In this document: positions 7,237-13,247 of the stretch, piece by piece | Layout of the letters: each line of letters opens with the position of its first letter | Numbering within the stretch: position 1 is the stretch's first letter | Assembly: GCA_001564135.1 (NCBI GenBank) | Contig: LKNH01000033.1 | Location: 1 to 14,990, forward strand | Direction: 5' to 3' | Length of the DNA stretch: 14,990 bases | From: Halobacteriaceae archaeon Tc-Br11_E2g27 | Lineage (GTDB): Archaea; Halobacteriota; Halobacteria; Halobacteriales; Haloarculaceae | Notes under the pieces: model-generated | Databases searched by the model: none | Told to the model about the DNA's origin: nothing | What the model saw: only the letters and a program-made list of their open reading frames with translations | Position numbers and translations under genes: made by a program

Positions 7237-7273
7237 CCGGTTCAAATCCGGTCCCACGCACTGTCTGTCGGGA
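7237..7273 (+). repeat. Direct repeat, copy 2: displaced 3' end of tRNA-Leu
   Basis: This is identical over 37 bases to 7114-7150 but has no 5' tRNA half, so it cannot form a tRNA. It retains the full T-stem sequence CCGG-TTCAAAT-CCGG and the CCCACGC strand. It resembles an att site left by integration into a tRNA gene. Confidence 0.95.
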
Positions 7274-7292
7274 CCAGTTTCCGACAACGTGC

Positions 7293-7339
7293 ATACGCGG
7301 TCGCCCGGTACGGTAGCGCCGTACCACCTGACCGCGTAT
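7293..7339. repeat. Two-level inverted repeat between the tRNA repeat and rnp4
   Basis: Outer arms ATACGCGGT (7293-7301) and ACCGCGTAT (7331-7339) are perfect 9-base complements. Inner arms GGTACGG (7307-7313) and CCGTACC (7319-7325) are perfect 7-base complements around the loop TAGCG. It could be a cruciform, a processing or termination hairpin, or a protein site. It and the hairpin module before it fill most of the gene-free stretch 7138-7462; otherwise I see only the rnp4 promoter there. Confidence 0.8.
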
Positions 7340-7431
7340 GGTGCATCCCCACAGGGACTGCACCCACGCAAATTCTCTCAATACAACCACCTGATAGCTG
7401 CGGCTGGTTCCTGCCCAGCGAATGTCGCAAC

Positions 7432-7439
7432 CTATAGGG
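7432..7439 (+). promoter_or_regulatory. TATA-like box of rnp4
   Basis: CTATAGGG is centred 27 bases upstream of the ATG at 7463, the leaderless spacing seen for other genes in this window. It supports 7463 over the longer upstream open frame. Confidence 0.6.
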
Positions 7440-7462
7440 GAAAACCACCCAAAGCACCAGTC

Positions 7463-7738
7463 ATGAGTATCGCGCGCGAGCGAATCGACCGGTTGACCAT
7501 GCTTGCTCGGGAGGCAATCCGTGAGGAAGAACCCGAGCGAGCGCGACGGTACGTCCGGCGCGCGCGACGCATTTCCGAGCGCAATCGTATTCGGTTGCCC
7601 CGCGAGTTCGTTCGGTTTACCTGCGACCGCTGTGACCTCTATCTGATTCCTGGCAAGAATGCCCGCGTTCGCTTGCAGGATGGACACGTCGTCATAACCT
7701 GTGACTGTGGTGAACACGCCCGATATCCGTACGAGTGA
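7463..7738 (+). CDS. rnp4: Ribonuclease P protein component 4 (Rpp21 homologue)
   Basis: Rnp4 is a zinc-containing protein subunit of archaeal RNase P, which removes 5' leaders from pre-tRNAs. The 91-residue product has a basic helical N-terminal half (MSIARERIDRL, then arginine-rich RARRYVRRARRISERNRIRL) that contacts RNA and its partner Rpp29. The zinc ribbon has the pairs C54-x2-C57 and C80-x-C82. The fit to the family is good in order, spacing and length. The start at 7463 is preferred: the frame is open back to 7157, but that part is a translation of the tRNA repeat and hairpin region. Its position next to tRNA-Leu is suggestive but not necessarily functional. Confidence 0.93.
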   Translation: MSIARERIDRLTMLAREAIREEEPERARRYVRRARRISERNRIRLPREFVRFTCDRCDLYLIPGKNARVRLQDGHVVITCDCGEHARYPYE

Positions 7739-7786
7739 GACAACACGGAAGTCACCGCCGTCGGCACACACTGCCGGAGCCACGAA

Positions 7787-7796
7787 TGGTTTAGGC
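7787..7796 (+). promoter_or_regulatory. TATA-like box of the cysteine synthase gene
   Basis: TGGTTTAGGC is centred 27 bases before the ATG at 7819. It is a weak sequence match but has the same leaderless spacing as its neighbours. Confidence 0.45.
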
Positions 7797-7818
7797 CCGC
7801 ACGGAGTAAAGCCACCTA

Positions 7819-8724
7819 ATGAAACAAGATATTACAGAAACCATCGGGTCTCCCCTTGTCAAAGTCGACAGCCCGGAGGAGACGACAATCGCGGCAAAGG
7901 TTGAGTCGTTCAATCCCGGTGGTTCGGCGAAAGATAGGCCAGCACACGCCATGATTGTCGCTGCCGAGGAATCTGGCGAGCTTGAACCGGGAGATACCAT
8001 CGTCGAACCGACAAGCGGAAACACTGGCATCGGCATCTCGATGGTCGGTGCAGCGAAAGGATACGATGTCGTTATCGTGATGCCTGCCTCGAAATCACCG
8101 GAGCGGAGACAGATTATGAAAGCCTACGGTGCGGAACTCGAACTGGTCGAGGGAGAAATCAGCGAGGCCAAAGACCGTGCCGACGAGTTGGAACAGGAAC
8201 ATGGCTACGTACAGCTCGGTCAGTTCGACAACCCCGCAAATCCCGACTCACATTACCAGACTACCGGCGTTGAATTGCTTAACCAACTCGGGGACCGAAC
8301 GCCGGATGCGCTCGTTGCGGGTGTTGGAACCGGTGGAACGATCAGTGGAATCGGTCGCCGATTGCGCGAGGAGTTTCCCGACCTGACTATTGTCGCCGTC
8401 GAACCCGAAACGAATGCAGTCCTTTCCGGTGAGGAGCCGGGGTCGGATGACTTTCAGGGGATGGGCCCAGGTTTCATCAGCGACAACCTCGACCAGTCGT
8501 TGCTGGATTCGGTCGAAAAAGTGGGTATCGACGCTGCGGAAGCCGAATGCCGTCGGCTCGCACATGAGGAGGGAATACTGGTCGGCCAATCATCCGGTGG
8601 GTCGCTCGTGGCCGCAAAGCGGGTTGCGCGGGCGCTCCGAGAGAAGAGTGAAAATCCGTTAGTCCTTACAGTATTCTGGGATTCCGGCGAGCGATATATG
8701 ACGACCGGCATGTTCGACGACTGA
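7819..8724 (+). CDS. cysK: Cysteine synthase (PLP-dependent O-acetylserine sulfhydrylase type)
   Basis: The enzyme makes cysteine from an activated serine and sulfide in the cytoplasm. It is 301 residues, the usual size. NPGGSAKDR (33-40) holds the PLP lysine K38. PTSGNTG (64-70) is the substrate-binding loop. GVGTGGTISG (168-177) binds the PLP phosphate. GQSSGG (256-261) holds the serine that contacts the pyridine nitrogen. The HYQTTG block (145-150) matches the conserved H-x-x-T-T-G of CysK. These place it in the beta-family (fold type II). The precise donor (O-acetylserine, O-phosphoserine) or a cystathionine beta-synthase role cannot be fixed from sequence alone, but there is no CBS domain. 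It is monocistronic by spacing. Confidence 0.93.
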   Translation: MKQDITETIGSPLVKVDSPEETTIAAKVESFNPGGSAKDRPAHAMIVAAEESGELEPGDTIVEPTSGNTGIGISMVGAAKGYDVVIVMPASKSPERRQIMKAYGAELELVEGEISEAKDRADELEQEHGYVQLGQFDNPANPDSHYQTTGVELLNQLGDRTPDALVAGVGTGGTISGIGRRLREEFPDLTIVAVEPETNAVLSGEEPGSDDFQGMGPGFISDNLDQSLLDSVEKVGIDAAEAECRRLAHEEGILVGQSSGGSLVAAKRVARALREKSENPLVLTVFWDSGERYMTTGMFDD

Positions 8725-8761
8725 GAAAAAGCAGAGATGAAAGAGTGTCTACGCCGCTGCA

Positions 8762-8771
8762 AATTATAAGA
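8762..8771 (+). promoter_or_regulatory. TATA box of the winged-helix-like gene
   Basis: AATTATAAGA is a strong TATA match centred about 24-27 bases before the ATG cluster at 8790-8798, consistent with a leaderless mRNA. Confidence 0.65.
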
Positions 8772-8789
8772 GTCGGGCATACGTAGAGA

Positions 8790-9089
8790 TTGATGATGCG
8801 AGCGAAGTCCGAGTACCGTGACCGAGATGAGACAGAGGTAGCGGTACTGGATGCTCTCGCAGATAGCAACGGCGAGGGAATGACGGTCTTTGACCTCAGG
8901 GCTGTTGTCGAAGTCGATATTGACTCCCTTGAGACAGCGCTCGCTAAACTCAAAGGGGATGGACTCATCGAGGTCACACGGGAAAACGACCGGACAATTA
9001 TCACCGTCAAAGAGTTTGTAGTGGGTCCCGACAACCCAACGGATGACCGCGACTTTTTCGAGAAGATTCGTCGACGGTTTCGCCTCTAG
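8790..9089 (+). CDS. Small winged-helix-like protein, haloarchaeal (DUF6432-like)
   Basis: The product is up to 99 residues. Three in-frame ATGs (8790, 8793, 8796) make the start uncertain by two residues. After RAKSEYRDRDETEVAVLDAL comes a pattern typical of a winged helix: MTVFDLRAVVEVDIDSLETA resembles helix-turn-helix, followed by LKGDGLIEV and the wing RTIITVKEF. The tail FFEKIRRRFRL is basic and amphipathic. From memory such proteins are annotated DUF6432 in haloarchaea; I could not verify it. It could bind DNA or act as a small adaptor. The TATA box upstream and the 64-base spacing from cysK suggest its own transcript. Confidence 0.8.
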   Translation: MMMRAKSEYRDRDETEVAVLDALADSNGEGMTVFDLRAVVEVDIDSLETALAKLKGDGLIEVTRENDRTIITVKEFVVGPDNPTDDRDFFEKIRRRFRL

Positions 9090-9090
9090 C

Positions 9091-9098
9091 GCTTAAGC
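9091..9098 (+). promoter_or_regulatory. TATA-like box of the cobalamin-binding-like gene
   Basis: The AT-rich palindromic GCTTAAGC is centred 26 bases before the ATG at 9121, at leaderless spacing. It lies directly after the previous stop codon. Confidence 0.5.
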
Positions 9099-9120
9099 AG
9101 CGTCAGCACGTATCGCCAGT

Positions 9121-10059
9121 ATGCGCGTTGTCTCCCTGCTACCATCCGCGACGGAACTGTGCTATGCGCTCGGTGTCGAGCCAGTTGGCGTCTCCCACGA
9201 GTGTGATTACCCACCCGAAGCAAAACACCAACCATCAGTTATCGACTCACGAATCGATGCCGACGCATCGAGTGACGCGATTGATAGCCAGGTACAGGAT
9301 GCAGTTGCGGAGGGTGGCGTCTACGAACTCGACCGCGAGGCCCTCCGTGAATGTGACCCGGACCTCATCATCTCTCAGGGTATCTGTGAGGTCTGTGCGG
9401 TGGATGAATCGCTCGTTCGAACAGCAATCGATGAGGAAGATATCGACGCGACACTCGTTGCGAGTAACCCCCAGTCAATCGACGATGTCCTATCGGACCT
9501 TGAACGGCTCGGAGAGCATCTCGGGAAAAGCCAGCAGGCCCGACAGGTGAGAGAGGGTCTCGAAACACGAATCGAACACGTCAAGCAGAACACACCGAAC
9601 CCCGAAGACGGGCCAACGGTCGCAATCCTCGACTGGCTCGCCCCCGTGATGGTCGCAGGCCACTGGATTCCGGAGTTAGTAGAGATTGCCGGCGGGCGTT
9701 ATCCGCTTGCAGCACCGGGCGACCCATCCATTCCACACGAGTGGCGCGATATCAGAGATGCCGACCCGGAGAGACTCATTGCGGCACCCTGTGGCTTCAC
9801 GCTCGAACAGACCCGAGAAAACCAGACGGACCTGGCTGAAAGACCGGGCTGGGAGTCACTGCAGGCAGTTAGCGCGGGCACAGTCTATGCGATGGATGGA
9901 CATCACTACGTAAACCGACCAGGGCCGCGGCTGGTCGAAACGCTCGAATTGCTGGCCGCAACCATTCACGATGACCACGAAATCGCCACCAGAGAGACGC
10001 CGCTGGATGCGGTTGCTCGCTGGTCAGAGCTGACAGCAACACAGCAGCCTACTCAGTGA
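9121..10059 (+). CDS. Cobalamin/metal-chelate binding-protein-like (BtuF/TroA fold), no signal peptide
   Basis: The 312-residue protein has the two-lobed fold of class III binding proteins. It starts MRVVSLLPSATELCYALG and continues VGVSHECDYPPEA, both typical of the BtuF-like group. ECDPDLIISQGICEVCAV (about 79-96) belongs to the first lobe. The second lobe holds TVAILDWLAPVMVAGHWIPE and GGRYPL. The final part is VYAMDGHHYVNRPGPRLVETLELLA. It has neither a Sec/Tat signal peptide nor a lipobox, and no ABC permease or ATPase lies nearby. A cytoplasmic role, such as binding a corrinoid or another ligand, is more likely than transport. The start is fixed by the motif and the TATA-like box 26 bases upstream. 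The 3' end overlaps the convergent deacylase gene by 11 bases. Ligand is inferred from the family only. Confidence 0.85.
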   Translation: MRVVSLLPSATELCYALGVEPVGVSHECDYPPEAKHQPSVIDSRIDADASSDAIDSQVQDAVAEGGVYELDREALRECDPDLIISQGICEVCAVDESLVRTAIDEEDIDATLVASNPQSIDDVLSDLERLGEHLGKSQQARQVREGLETRIEHVKQNTPNPEDGPTVAILDWLAPVMVAGHWIPELVEIAGGRYPLAAPGDPSIPHEWRDIRDADPERLIAAPCGFTLEQTRENQTDLAERPGWESLQAVSAGTVYAMDGHHYVNRPGPRLVETLELLAATIHDDHEIATRETPLDAVARWSELTATQQPTQ

Positions 10060-10516
10060 CATCGGCAACAATCGCGTCCGCATACTCGACAACTTTCTCG
10101 GGTGCAATCGGAAAGACGGCAGTCGGCACGCCAGCCGCAACCCAGACCGTCTCGTTTTCCATCACCTGGTCGTCGACATAGACTGGGACAGCTGAATCGT
10201 GACAGAACGGTGGGACACCCCCGACTGGCCAGCCGATGACGTCCTCGACATCAGCGGAGTCTGCAAGATGAGCCTCGTGGACACCCCGAAGCGTCGCCAG
10301 TTTCCGTGTATCGACACGCGTAGAGCCGGAAACGACGGCAACAATGATAGTATCCGCTGCGAAAACACGCGAGCGAGCGATTTCCGTCACCGAACAGCCG
10401 ACGGATTCCGCGGCGTCTTCTGCTGAACGGGTCCCCTCCGGAAAGTCGTGGACCTCGATATCAAGCCCATATGTCTCGGCTGCGCGAGCGCGAAACTCCT
10501 CGATTCGCTGGTCCAT
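10049..10516 (-). CDS. YbaK/EbsC-type aminoacyl-tRNA deacylase
   Basis: Members of this family hydrolyse mischarged tRNAs such as Cys-tRNA-Pro or Ala-tRNA-Pro. The 155-residue protein has the single-domain length. Visible family blocks are SVTEIARSRVF (42-52), VAVVSGSTRVDTRKLATL (59-76), and VGGVPPFCHD with the conserved G-x-x-P motif and histidine. Near the end is VWVAAGVPTAVFPI. Where the family usually has a lysine (the IxKSLVF block) this protein has arginine (R48), which could change or weaken catalysis. A TATA-like box CAGTATTAGG (reverse strand) lies 28 bases upstream of 10516. The exact tRNA substrate cannot be assigned. Confidence 0.88.
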   Translation of the reverse strand: MDQRIEEFRARAAETYGLDIEVHDFPEGTRSAEDAAESVGCSVTEIARSRVFAADTIIVAVVSGSTRVDTRKLATLRGVHEAHLADSADVEDVIGWPVGGVPPFCHDSAVPVYVDDQVMENETVWVAAGVPTAVFPIAPEKVVEYADAIVADVTE

Positions 10517-10539
10517 ATCATCTAGTTTGCCGCCAATGC

Positions 10540-10549
10540 CCTAATACTG
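10540..10549 (-). promoter_or_regulatory. TATA-like box of the YbaK-type gene
   Basis: The reverse strand reads CAGTATTAGG, centred 28 bases upstream of the ATG at 10516, at leaderless spacing. Confidence 0.5.
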
Positions 10550-10573
10550 CCGGCAGTTGCCGTCGTTGCAGAG

Positions 10574-10792
10574 TTACCAGTAAGCTGTCCGGTTCCAGCG
10601 CGTCCACGGCCGTCCGACGCTGATATAGAGGACAACAGAGAGGAAGAAAAATCCAAGCGTGACGGCGCTTGCAGCCTGCCAGTCCGAGGACAGAAAGAGG
10701 TCGTTAGTCGTTGCAAGCGTCACAAACGATGCAGCTATCCACCCAACCAATGCAAGCAACACGACCGCGCTTCCGAGTTTCCACGAGTCCAT
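10574..10792 (-). CDS. Small two-helix membrane protein, haloarchaeal
   Basis: The 72-residue product has two hydrophobic segments. The first is about residues 7-27 (GSAVVLLALVGWIAASFVTL) and the second 41-58 (ASAVTLGFFFLSVVLYISV). A short extracytoplasmic-type loop TTNDLFLSSDWQA lies between them. The polar tail GRPWTRWNRTAYW is rich in Trp and Arg, as in interface-anchored tails. I recall similar short proteins in haloarchaea without an assigned function. The start at 10792 is supported by an AT-rich box centred 26 bases upstream. It is divergent from the DUF2064-like gene, with 61 bases between start codons. Confidence 0.78.
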   Translation of the reverse strand: MDSWKLGSAVVLLALVGWIAASFVTLATTNDLFLSSDWQAASAVTLGFFFLSVVLYISVGRPWTRWNRTAYW

Positions 10793-10811
10793 ACCTGCCT
10801 CTCTCGGGCCT

Positions 10812-10823
10812 CAAATATAAAAT
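10812..10823. promoter_or_regulatory. Shared AT-rich box between divergent genes
   Basis: CAAATATAAAAT lies between the start codons at 10792 (reverse) and 10854 (forward). On the reverse strand it reads as a TATA box 26 bases before the membrane-protein ATG. On the forward strand it is about 36 bases before the other ATG. Use in both directions is possible, but not shown. Confidence 0.5.
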
Positions 10824-10853
10824 GCCAAGGGTTCGCCCGACTGAACTGAGTGT

Positions 10854-11582
10854 ATGACTACTGTTGCGGTGTTGGCGGACCCACCGGTCGAAGGAGCTGT
10901 CCTTTCATCACTCACACCTGAGCCACTTTCGGCGACCGAGGCAGTCCAGTTGTACAGCGCGCTACTTGCGGATGTTTGCGAGACTGTCCAACACGGCGAA
11001 GGTGAGCTGTTAGTGAACTACCGGCCTGCAGACCAATCGGGAGTCGAAAACCCTGAACGGGCGCTGAGAACGCTGCTCGATGATGAACTGCCCGAGCCGG
11101 CTGCGGCGCGATACGAGCCGCAAGTTGGTGAAAGCTATTCCGGTCGTGTTGGGAATACCTTGACACACCTCATCGAGGAGGAAGCAGAACAGACAGTCGC
11201 CGTCGTTGAACCGACCGCCGCGTTGTTCCGCCGCGAGCACCTCGGTACTGCGATGATGAAGCTCCGGTCAAGCGAAGTAATCCTCGGCCCCACGCCAACC
11301 GGTGAGGTGTACTTTGCTGGATTCACCGAAACGATTGATTTCGAGGAGGTATACACGACACCAGCGCTTGAGACGTTCATCGACCGCGCAGTTGATGTCG
11401 ACCATGCGGTGGACTTTCTCCCGACGACACCCACTGTTACCGACGAGGAGACACTGAAGATGATGGTCACCCATGTTCGTGCACGGCTTGCTGCTGAACG
11501 GCTTGTGCCAGCCAGAACCGCCGCACGCATCACGGAATGGGGGTTGCGCGTCGACGAGACGGGAGCGCTCGTTCGTGAATGA
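10854..11582 (+). CDS. DUF2064-like protein (GT-A fold relative)
   Basis: The 242-residue acidic soluble protein starts MTTVAVLADPPVEGAVLSSL, continues with LYSALLADVCETVQ and later AAVVEPTAALF-like and SSEVILGPTPTGEVYFAGFT blocks. These follow the pattern of DUF2064 (glycosyltransferase A fold, in the neighbourhood of nucleotidyl- and glycosyltransferases). The GPTPTGEVYFAGF block corresponds to the G-P-x-x-D-G-G-Y-Y motif of the family, but its aspartate is replaced. That makes enzymatic activity doubtful. No neighbour indicates a pathway. The start follows an AT-rich box by about 36 bases. I recognise the family with fair confidence and the function not at all. Confidence 0.78.
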   Translation: MTTVAVLADPPVEGAVLSSLTPEPLSATEAVQLYSALLADVCETVQHGEGELLVNYRPADQSGVENPERALRTLLDDELPEPAAARYEPQVGESYSGRVGNTLTHLIEEEAEQTVAVVEPTAALFRREHLGTAMMKLRSSEVILGPTPTGEVYFAGFTETIDFEEVYTTPALETFIDRAVDVDHAVDFLPTTPTVTDEETLKMMVTHVRARLAAERLVPARTAARITEWGLRVDETGALVRE

Positions 11583-11611
11583 GTGTCTTTCCATGCACGT
11601 GATTCCGACAA

Positions 11612-11619
11612 CTCTTAGG
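11612..11619 (+). promoter_or_regulatory. Possible TATA box of tRNA-Ser
   Basis: CTTAGGGG is centred about 28 bases before the mature 5' end at 11644. It resembles the weak boxes of the other genes here and is supported by position only. Confidence 0.35.
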
Positions 11620-11643
11620 GGCCTGGTGAAGTAGCGGGAAGTA

Positions 11644-11727
11644 GGTGGGATAGCGAAGTGGCCTAACGCGCCTGCCTTGAGAGCAGGTGTCCGAGAGGAC
11701 TCAGGGGTTCGAATCCCCTTCCCACCG
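11644..11727 (+). tRNA. tRNA-Ser (anticodon TGA)
   Basis: The acceptor stem GGTGGGA (11644-11650) pairs with TCCCACC (11720-11726), followed by discriminator G at 11727, as usual for serine tRNA. The anticodon stem CCTGC/GCAGG encloses CTTGAGA, giving TGA at 11678-11680 for TCA codons. The long variable arm (GTCCGAGAGGAC) places it in class II. The T arm is GGGG-TTCGAAT-CCCC. CCA is not encoded. A T-rich run follows directly and may terminate transcription. The last 22 bases of the gene plus one T recur at 11803-11825. Confidence 0.96.
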
Positions 11728-11728
11728 T
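11706..11728 (+). repeat. Direct repeat, copy 1: 3' end of tRNA-Ser
   Basis: These 23 bases, from the T loop to one base past the tRNA, are identical to 11803-11825. The unit length from copy to copy is 97 bases. Confidence 0.93.
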
Positions 11729-11740
11729 TTTCTTTTGTTC
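11728..11740 (+). terminator. T-rich run after tRNA-Ser
   Basis: TTTTCTTTTGTTC begins right after the mature tRNA end. Such runs are the usual archaeal termination signal. A second run of five T (11828-11832) follows the displaced tRNA end. Confidence 0.55.
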
Positions 11741-11752
11741 TAAAATGGAAGT

Positions 11753-11798
11753 GGTTCGAATCCGGGGAGTCGCAGCGACCGTATGGTCGACCGTCTCC
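11753..11798 (+). other. Hairpin module after tRNA-Ser, shared with the tRNA-Leu locus
   Basis: A T-loop-like start (GGTTCGAATCC) precedes a hairpin. The outer stem is GGAG (11766-11769) with CTCC (11795-11798). The inner stem is CGACC (11776-11780) with GGTCG (11785-11789) around GTAT. The internal loop is TCGCAG / ACCGT, identical to the module at 7182-7235. The outer pairs differ between the two in a compensatory way, and the inner stem differs in length. This argues for selection on structure rather than a chance repeat. The function is unknown. If the T-run before it terminates fully, the module is not cotranscribed with this tRNA, and a DNA-level role becomes more likely. Confidence 0.7.
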
Positions 11799-11802
11799 GC
11801 TT

Positions 11803-11825
11803 GGTTCGAATCCCCTTCCCACCGT
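11803..11825 (+). repeat. Direct repeat, copy 2: displaced 3' end of tRNA-Ser
   Basis: This is identical to 11706-11728 over 23 bases, without a 5' tRNA half. It directly follows the shared hairpin module and precedes a run of five T. It resembles an att repeat produced by integration at a tRNA gene. Confidence 0.93.
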
Positions 11826-11844
11826 GGTTTTTGAGAACACTTGA

Positions 11845-11856
11845 AAGAGTACTCTT
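11845..11856. promoter_or_regulatory. Perfect 12-base palindrome upstream of the UspA-type gene
   Basis: AAGAGTACTCTT is a perfect palindrome about 45-55 bases before the ATG at 11900. I see no clear TATA box for that gene, so this could be an operator, but it could also be chance. Confidence 0.4.
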
Positions 11857-11899
11857 CGCAGCCCATTCATTGATGTGACAGTCAGCCGTAGAAACAACG

Positions 11900-12343
11900 A
11901 TGTACGAGCGAATACTGCTCCCGACAGACGGCGAACAGGGTGTCAAACAGGCAACGGACCACGCGCTTGGGTTGGCACGCGCAGTCGGAGCGACGGTCCA
12001 CGTGCTCTACGTGGTTGATGAGACGGTCTATGGCGCATACAGTGGGGATGAATTCGTTCAGGAGCACGAAGGACCACAGGCTGCGCTCGAAGAACACGGG
12101 AACGATACCTTCGCTGCCGTGACTGAACAGGCCGAGGATATCGCTGTCGAGACAGTCATGCGGTACGGCATCCCTGCGGAAGAAATTGTCACAGCAGCGG
12201 ACAAGCTCGACGTTGATTTGATTGTTCTTGGAAGCAGGAGCCGTTCAGGGGAGTTCCGACGGTTGCTAGGAAGCGTGACTGACCAGGTGCTCCGCGTGAC
12301 AGACCGGCCGGTAACGGTCGTGAAAACGGAAGCAAAGAGTTAG
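11900..12343 (+). CDS. UspA-domain universal stress protein
   Basis: The 147-residue protein has one Usp (Rossmann-like) domain. It opens MYERILLPTDGEQGVKQATD with the ILLPTDG block, continues ATVHVLYVVDE, and near the end has DLIVLGSRSRSGEFRRLLGS (126-145) and the closing strand RPVTVVKTE. ATP-binding Usp proteins use G-2x-G-9x-G-(S/T). Here the second glycine position is serine (GSRS), while the final GS is kept, so nucleotide binding is uncertain. Such proteins are numerous in haloarchaea and respond to stress; the partner or ligand is unknown. No operon partner is visible: the next gene is convergent, with its stop one base away. Confidence 0.93.
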   Translation: MYERILLPTDGEQGVKQATDHALGLARAVGATVHVLYVVDETVYGAYSGDEFVQEHEGPQAALEEHGNDTFAAVTEQAEDIAVETVMRYGIPAEEIVTAADKLDVDLIVLGSRSRSGEFRRLLGSVTDQVLRVTDRPVTVVKTEAKS

Positions 12344-12344
12344 T

Positions 12345-13247
12345 CTAGTGAATATCGGAGACAAATCCCAGACAGGTGCGCTCGCCTTCACGTGGAAGCA
12401 CGCGGAGTTTGAGTGTAAGTTCGATGGAACGCTCCGCACACTGGATATCACACCTGTGGGTTTCACGAACACCCTCTGACTGGATATTCCGGAGTAACGC
12501 GGCTGTTTCGTCATCGAACAGCAGGTCAACAGATTCATCAACGAGTTCGTCAGGACAGTAATCGACGAGCGTCGCAAACCGTTCGTTGACGTAGGTGAAC
12601 TCCCCATCCTGGACGAGAAAGACGCCGGTGAGGTTCTGTTCAACTAACTGTTCGTACCACGAAAGGGCATCCCAGAACTGATGTTGCAATCGGTAGCGTT
12701 CGACAACGTTCCGAATCCGGTTTGCGAGCAGGTCGTACTGGTCAATGCCACCCTTTTTCTGGATATAATCAGTCACACCCGCCTGAATTGCCTCGCTTGC
12801 AATCTCTTCGCTGCCCTTGCCTGTAAAGAGAATAAACGGAATGTGTGGATGTGACTCGCGGACGAGTTCGAGAAATTCGAGGCCGTTGGTTTGTGGCATA
12901 TCATAATCTGAAATGATACAGTCGAACTCCTCTTCGGACAGGCAGTTTAGCGCCTCAACGACAGTGGTCGTCCCGACGACAGTGATAGTGTCGTCTGCGC
13001 GTTCGAGGAGTTCTTCCGTTAACTCCGTATACTGCTCCTGGTCGTCAACGTGGAGGACGCGGATTTCCTGAGAATCGTCGACCGTAAGCGTTGGGACCGA
13101 GAGTTCAATTGTCTCGGTGTCAGAATTGGAGTCCGGAGTTCCACCGCGGATAAGTGGAGAGTTCTTCTGACCGCACGGCATCCCAATCCGTAACGACTCG
13201 GCTGCGAAAAAGGCGTCTCGCTCTAGTGTGTTTGGTTCATAACTCAT
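12345..13247 (-). CDS. Response regulator with receiver and PAS domains
   Basis: The 300-residue protein begins with about 60 acidic, low-complexity residues. A receiver domain follows (about 62-184). It has acidic residues D68 and D69, phosphoacceptor D114 in SDYDMP, T142 in LFTGKG, and K164 or K165 in DYIQKK. A PAS domain covers about 192-300 (WYEQLVEQNLTGVFLVQDGE, then FTYVNERFATLVDY) and the protein ends in GFVSDIH. Haloarchaeal proteins of this build often continue into a histidine kinase; here the frame stops after PAS. No output or kinase domain is visible, so it may be a standalone relay or sensor adaptor. An AT-rich box (about 13278-13288, reverse) lies 36 bases upstream. No partner kinase is adjacent. 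Confidence 0.9.
   Translation of the reverse strand: MSYEPNTLERDAFFAAESLRIGMPCGQKNSPLIRGGTPDSNSDTETIELSVPTLTVDDSQEIRVLHVDDQEQYTELTEELLERADDTITVVGTTTVVEALNCLSEEEFDCIISDYDMPQTNGLEFLELVRESHPHIPFILFTGKGSEEIASEAIQAGVTDYIQKKGGIDQYDLLANRIRNVVERYRLQHQFWDALSWYEQLVEQNLTGVFLVQDGEFTYVNERFATLVDYCPDELVDESVDLLFDDETAALLRNIQSEGVRETHRCDIQCAERSIELTLKLRVLPREGERTCLGFVSDIH

Noticed and set aside
7182..7273. A second, broken tRNA gene after tRNA-Leu
   Set aside because: No D arm or anticodon arm can be formed; only the 3' end is present, and the hairpin before it does not fit a tRNA.
7363..7370. Third copy of the tRNA-Leu end (CCCACGCA)
   Set aside because: Only eight bases match, with no T-arm or trailer; compatible with chance.
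7157..7462. N-terminal extension of the rnp4 frame
   Set aside because: It translates the tRNA repeat, hairpin module and inverted repeat; RNase P component 4 proteins begin near the ATG at 7463, which has its own TATA-like box.
11268..11897. Reverse open frame across tRNA-Ser
   Set aside because: It runs antisense to the tRNA and to the DUF2064-like gene, with tRNA-derived phrases such as GKGIRTPESS; no protein family pattern.
12040..12345. Histidine kinase remnant downstream of the receiver-PAS gene
   Set aside because: The opposite strand here is the intact UspA-type gene, and no H-box or ATPase motif was seen in the reverse frames.
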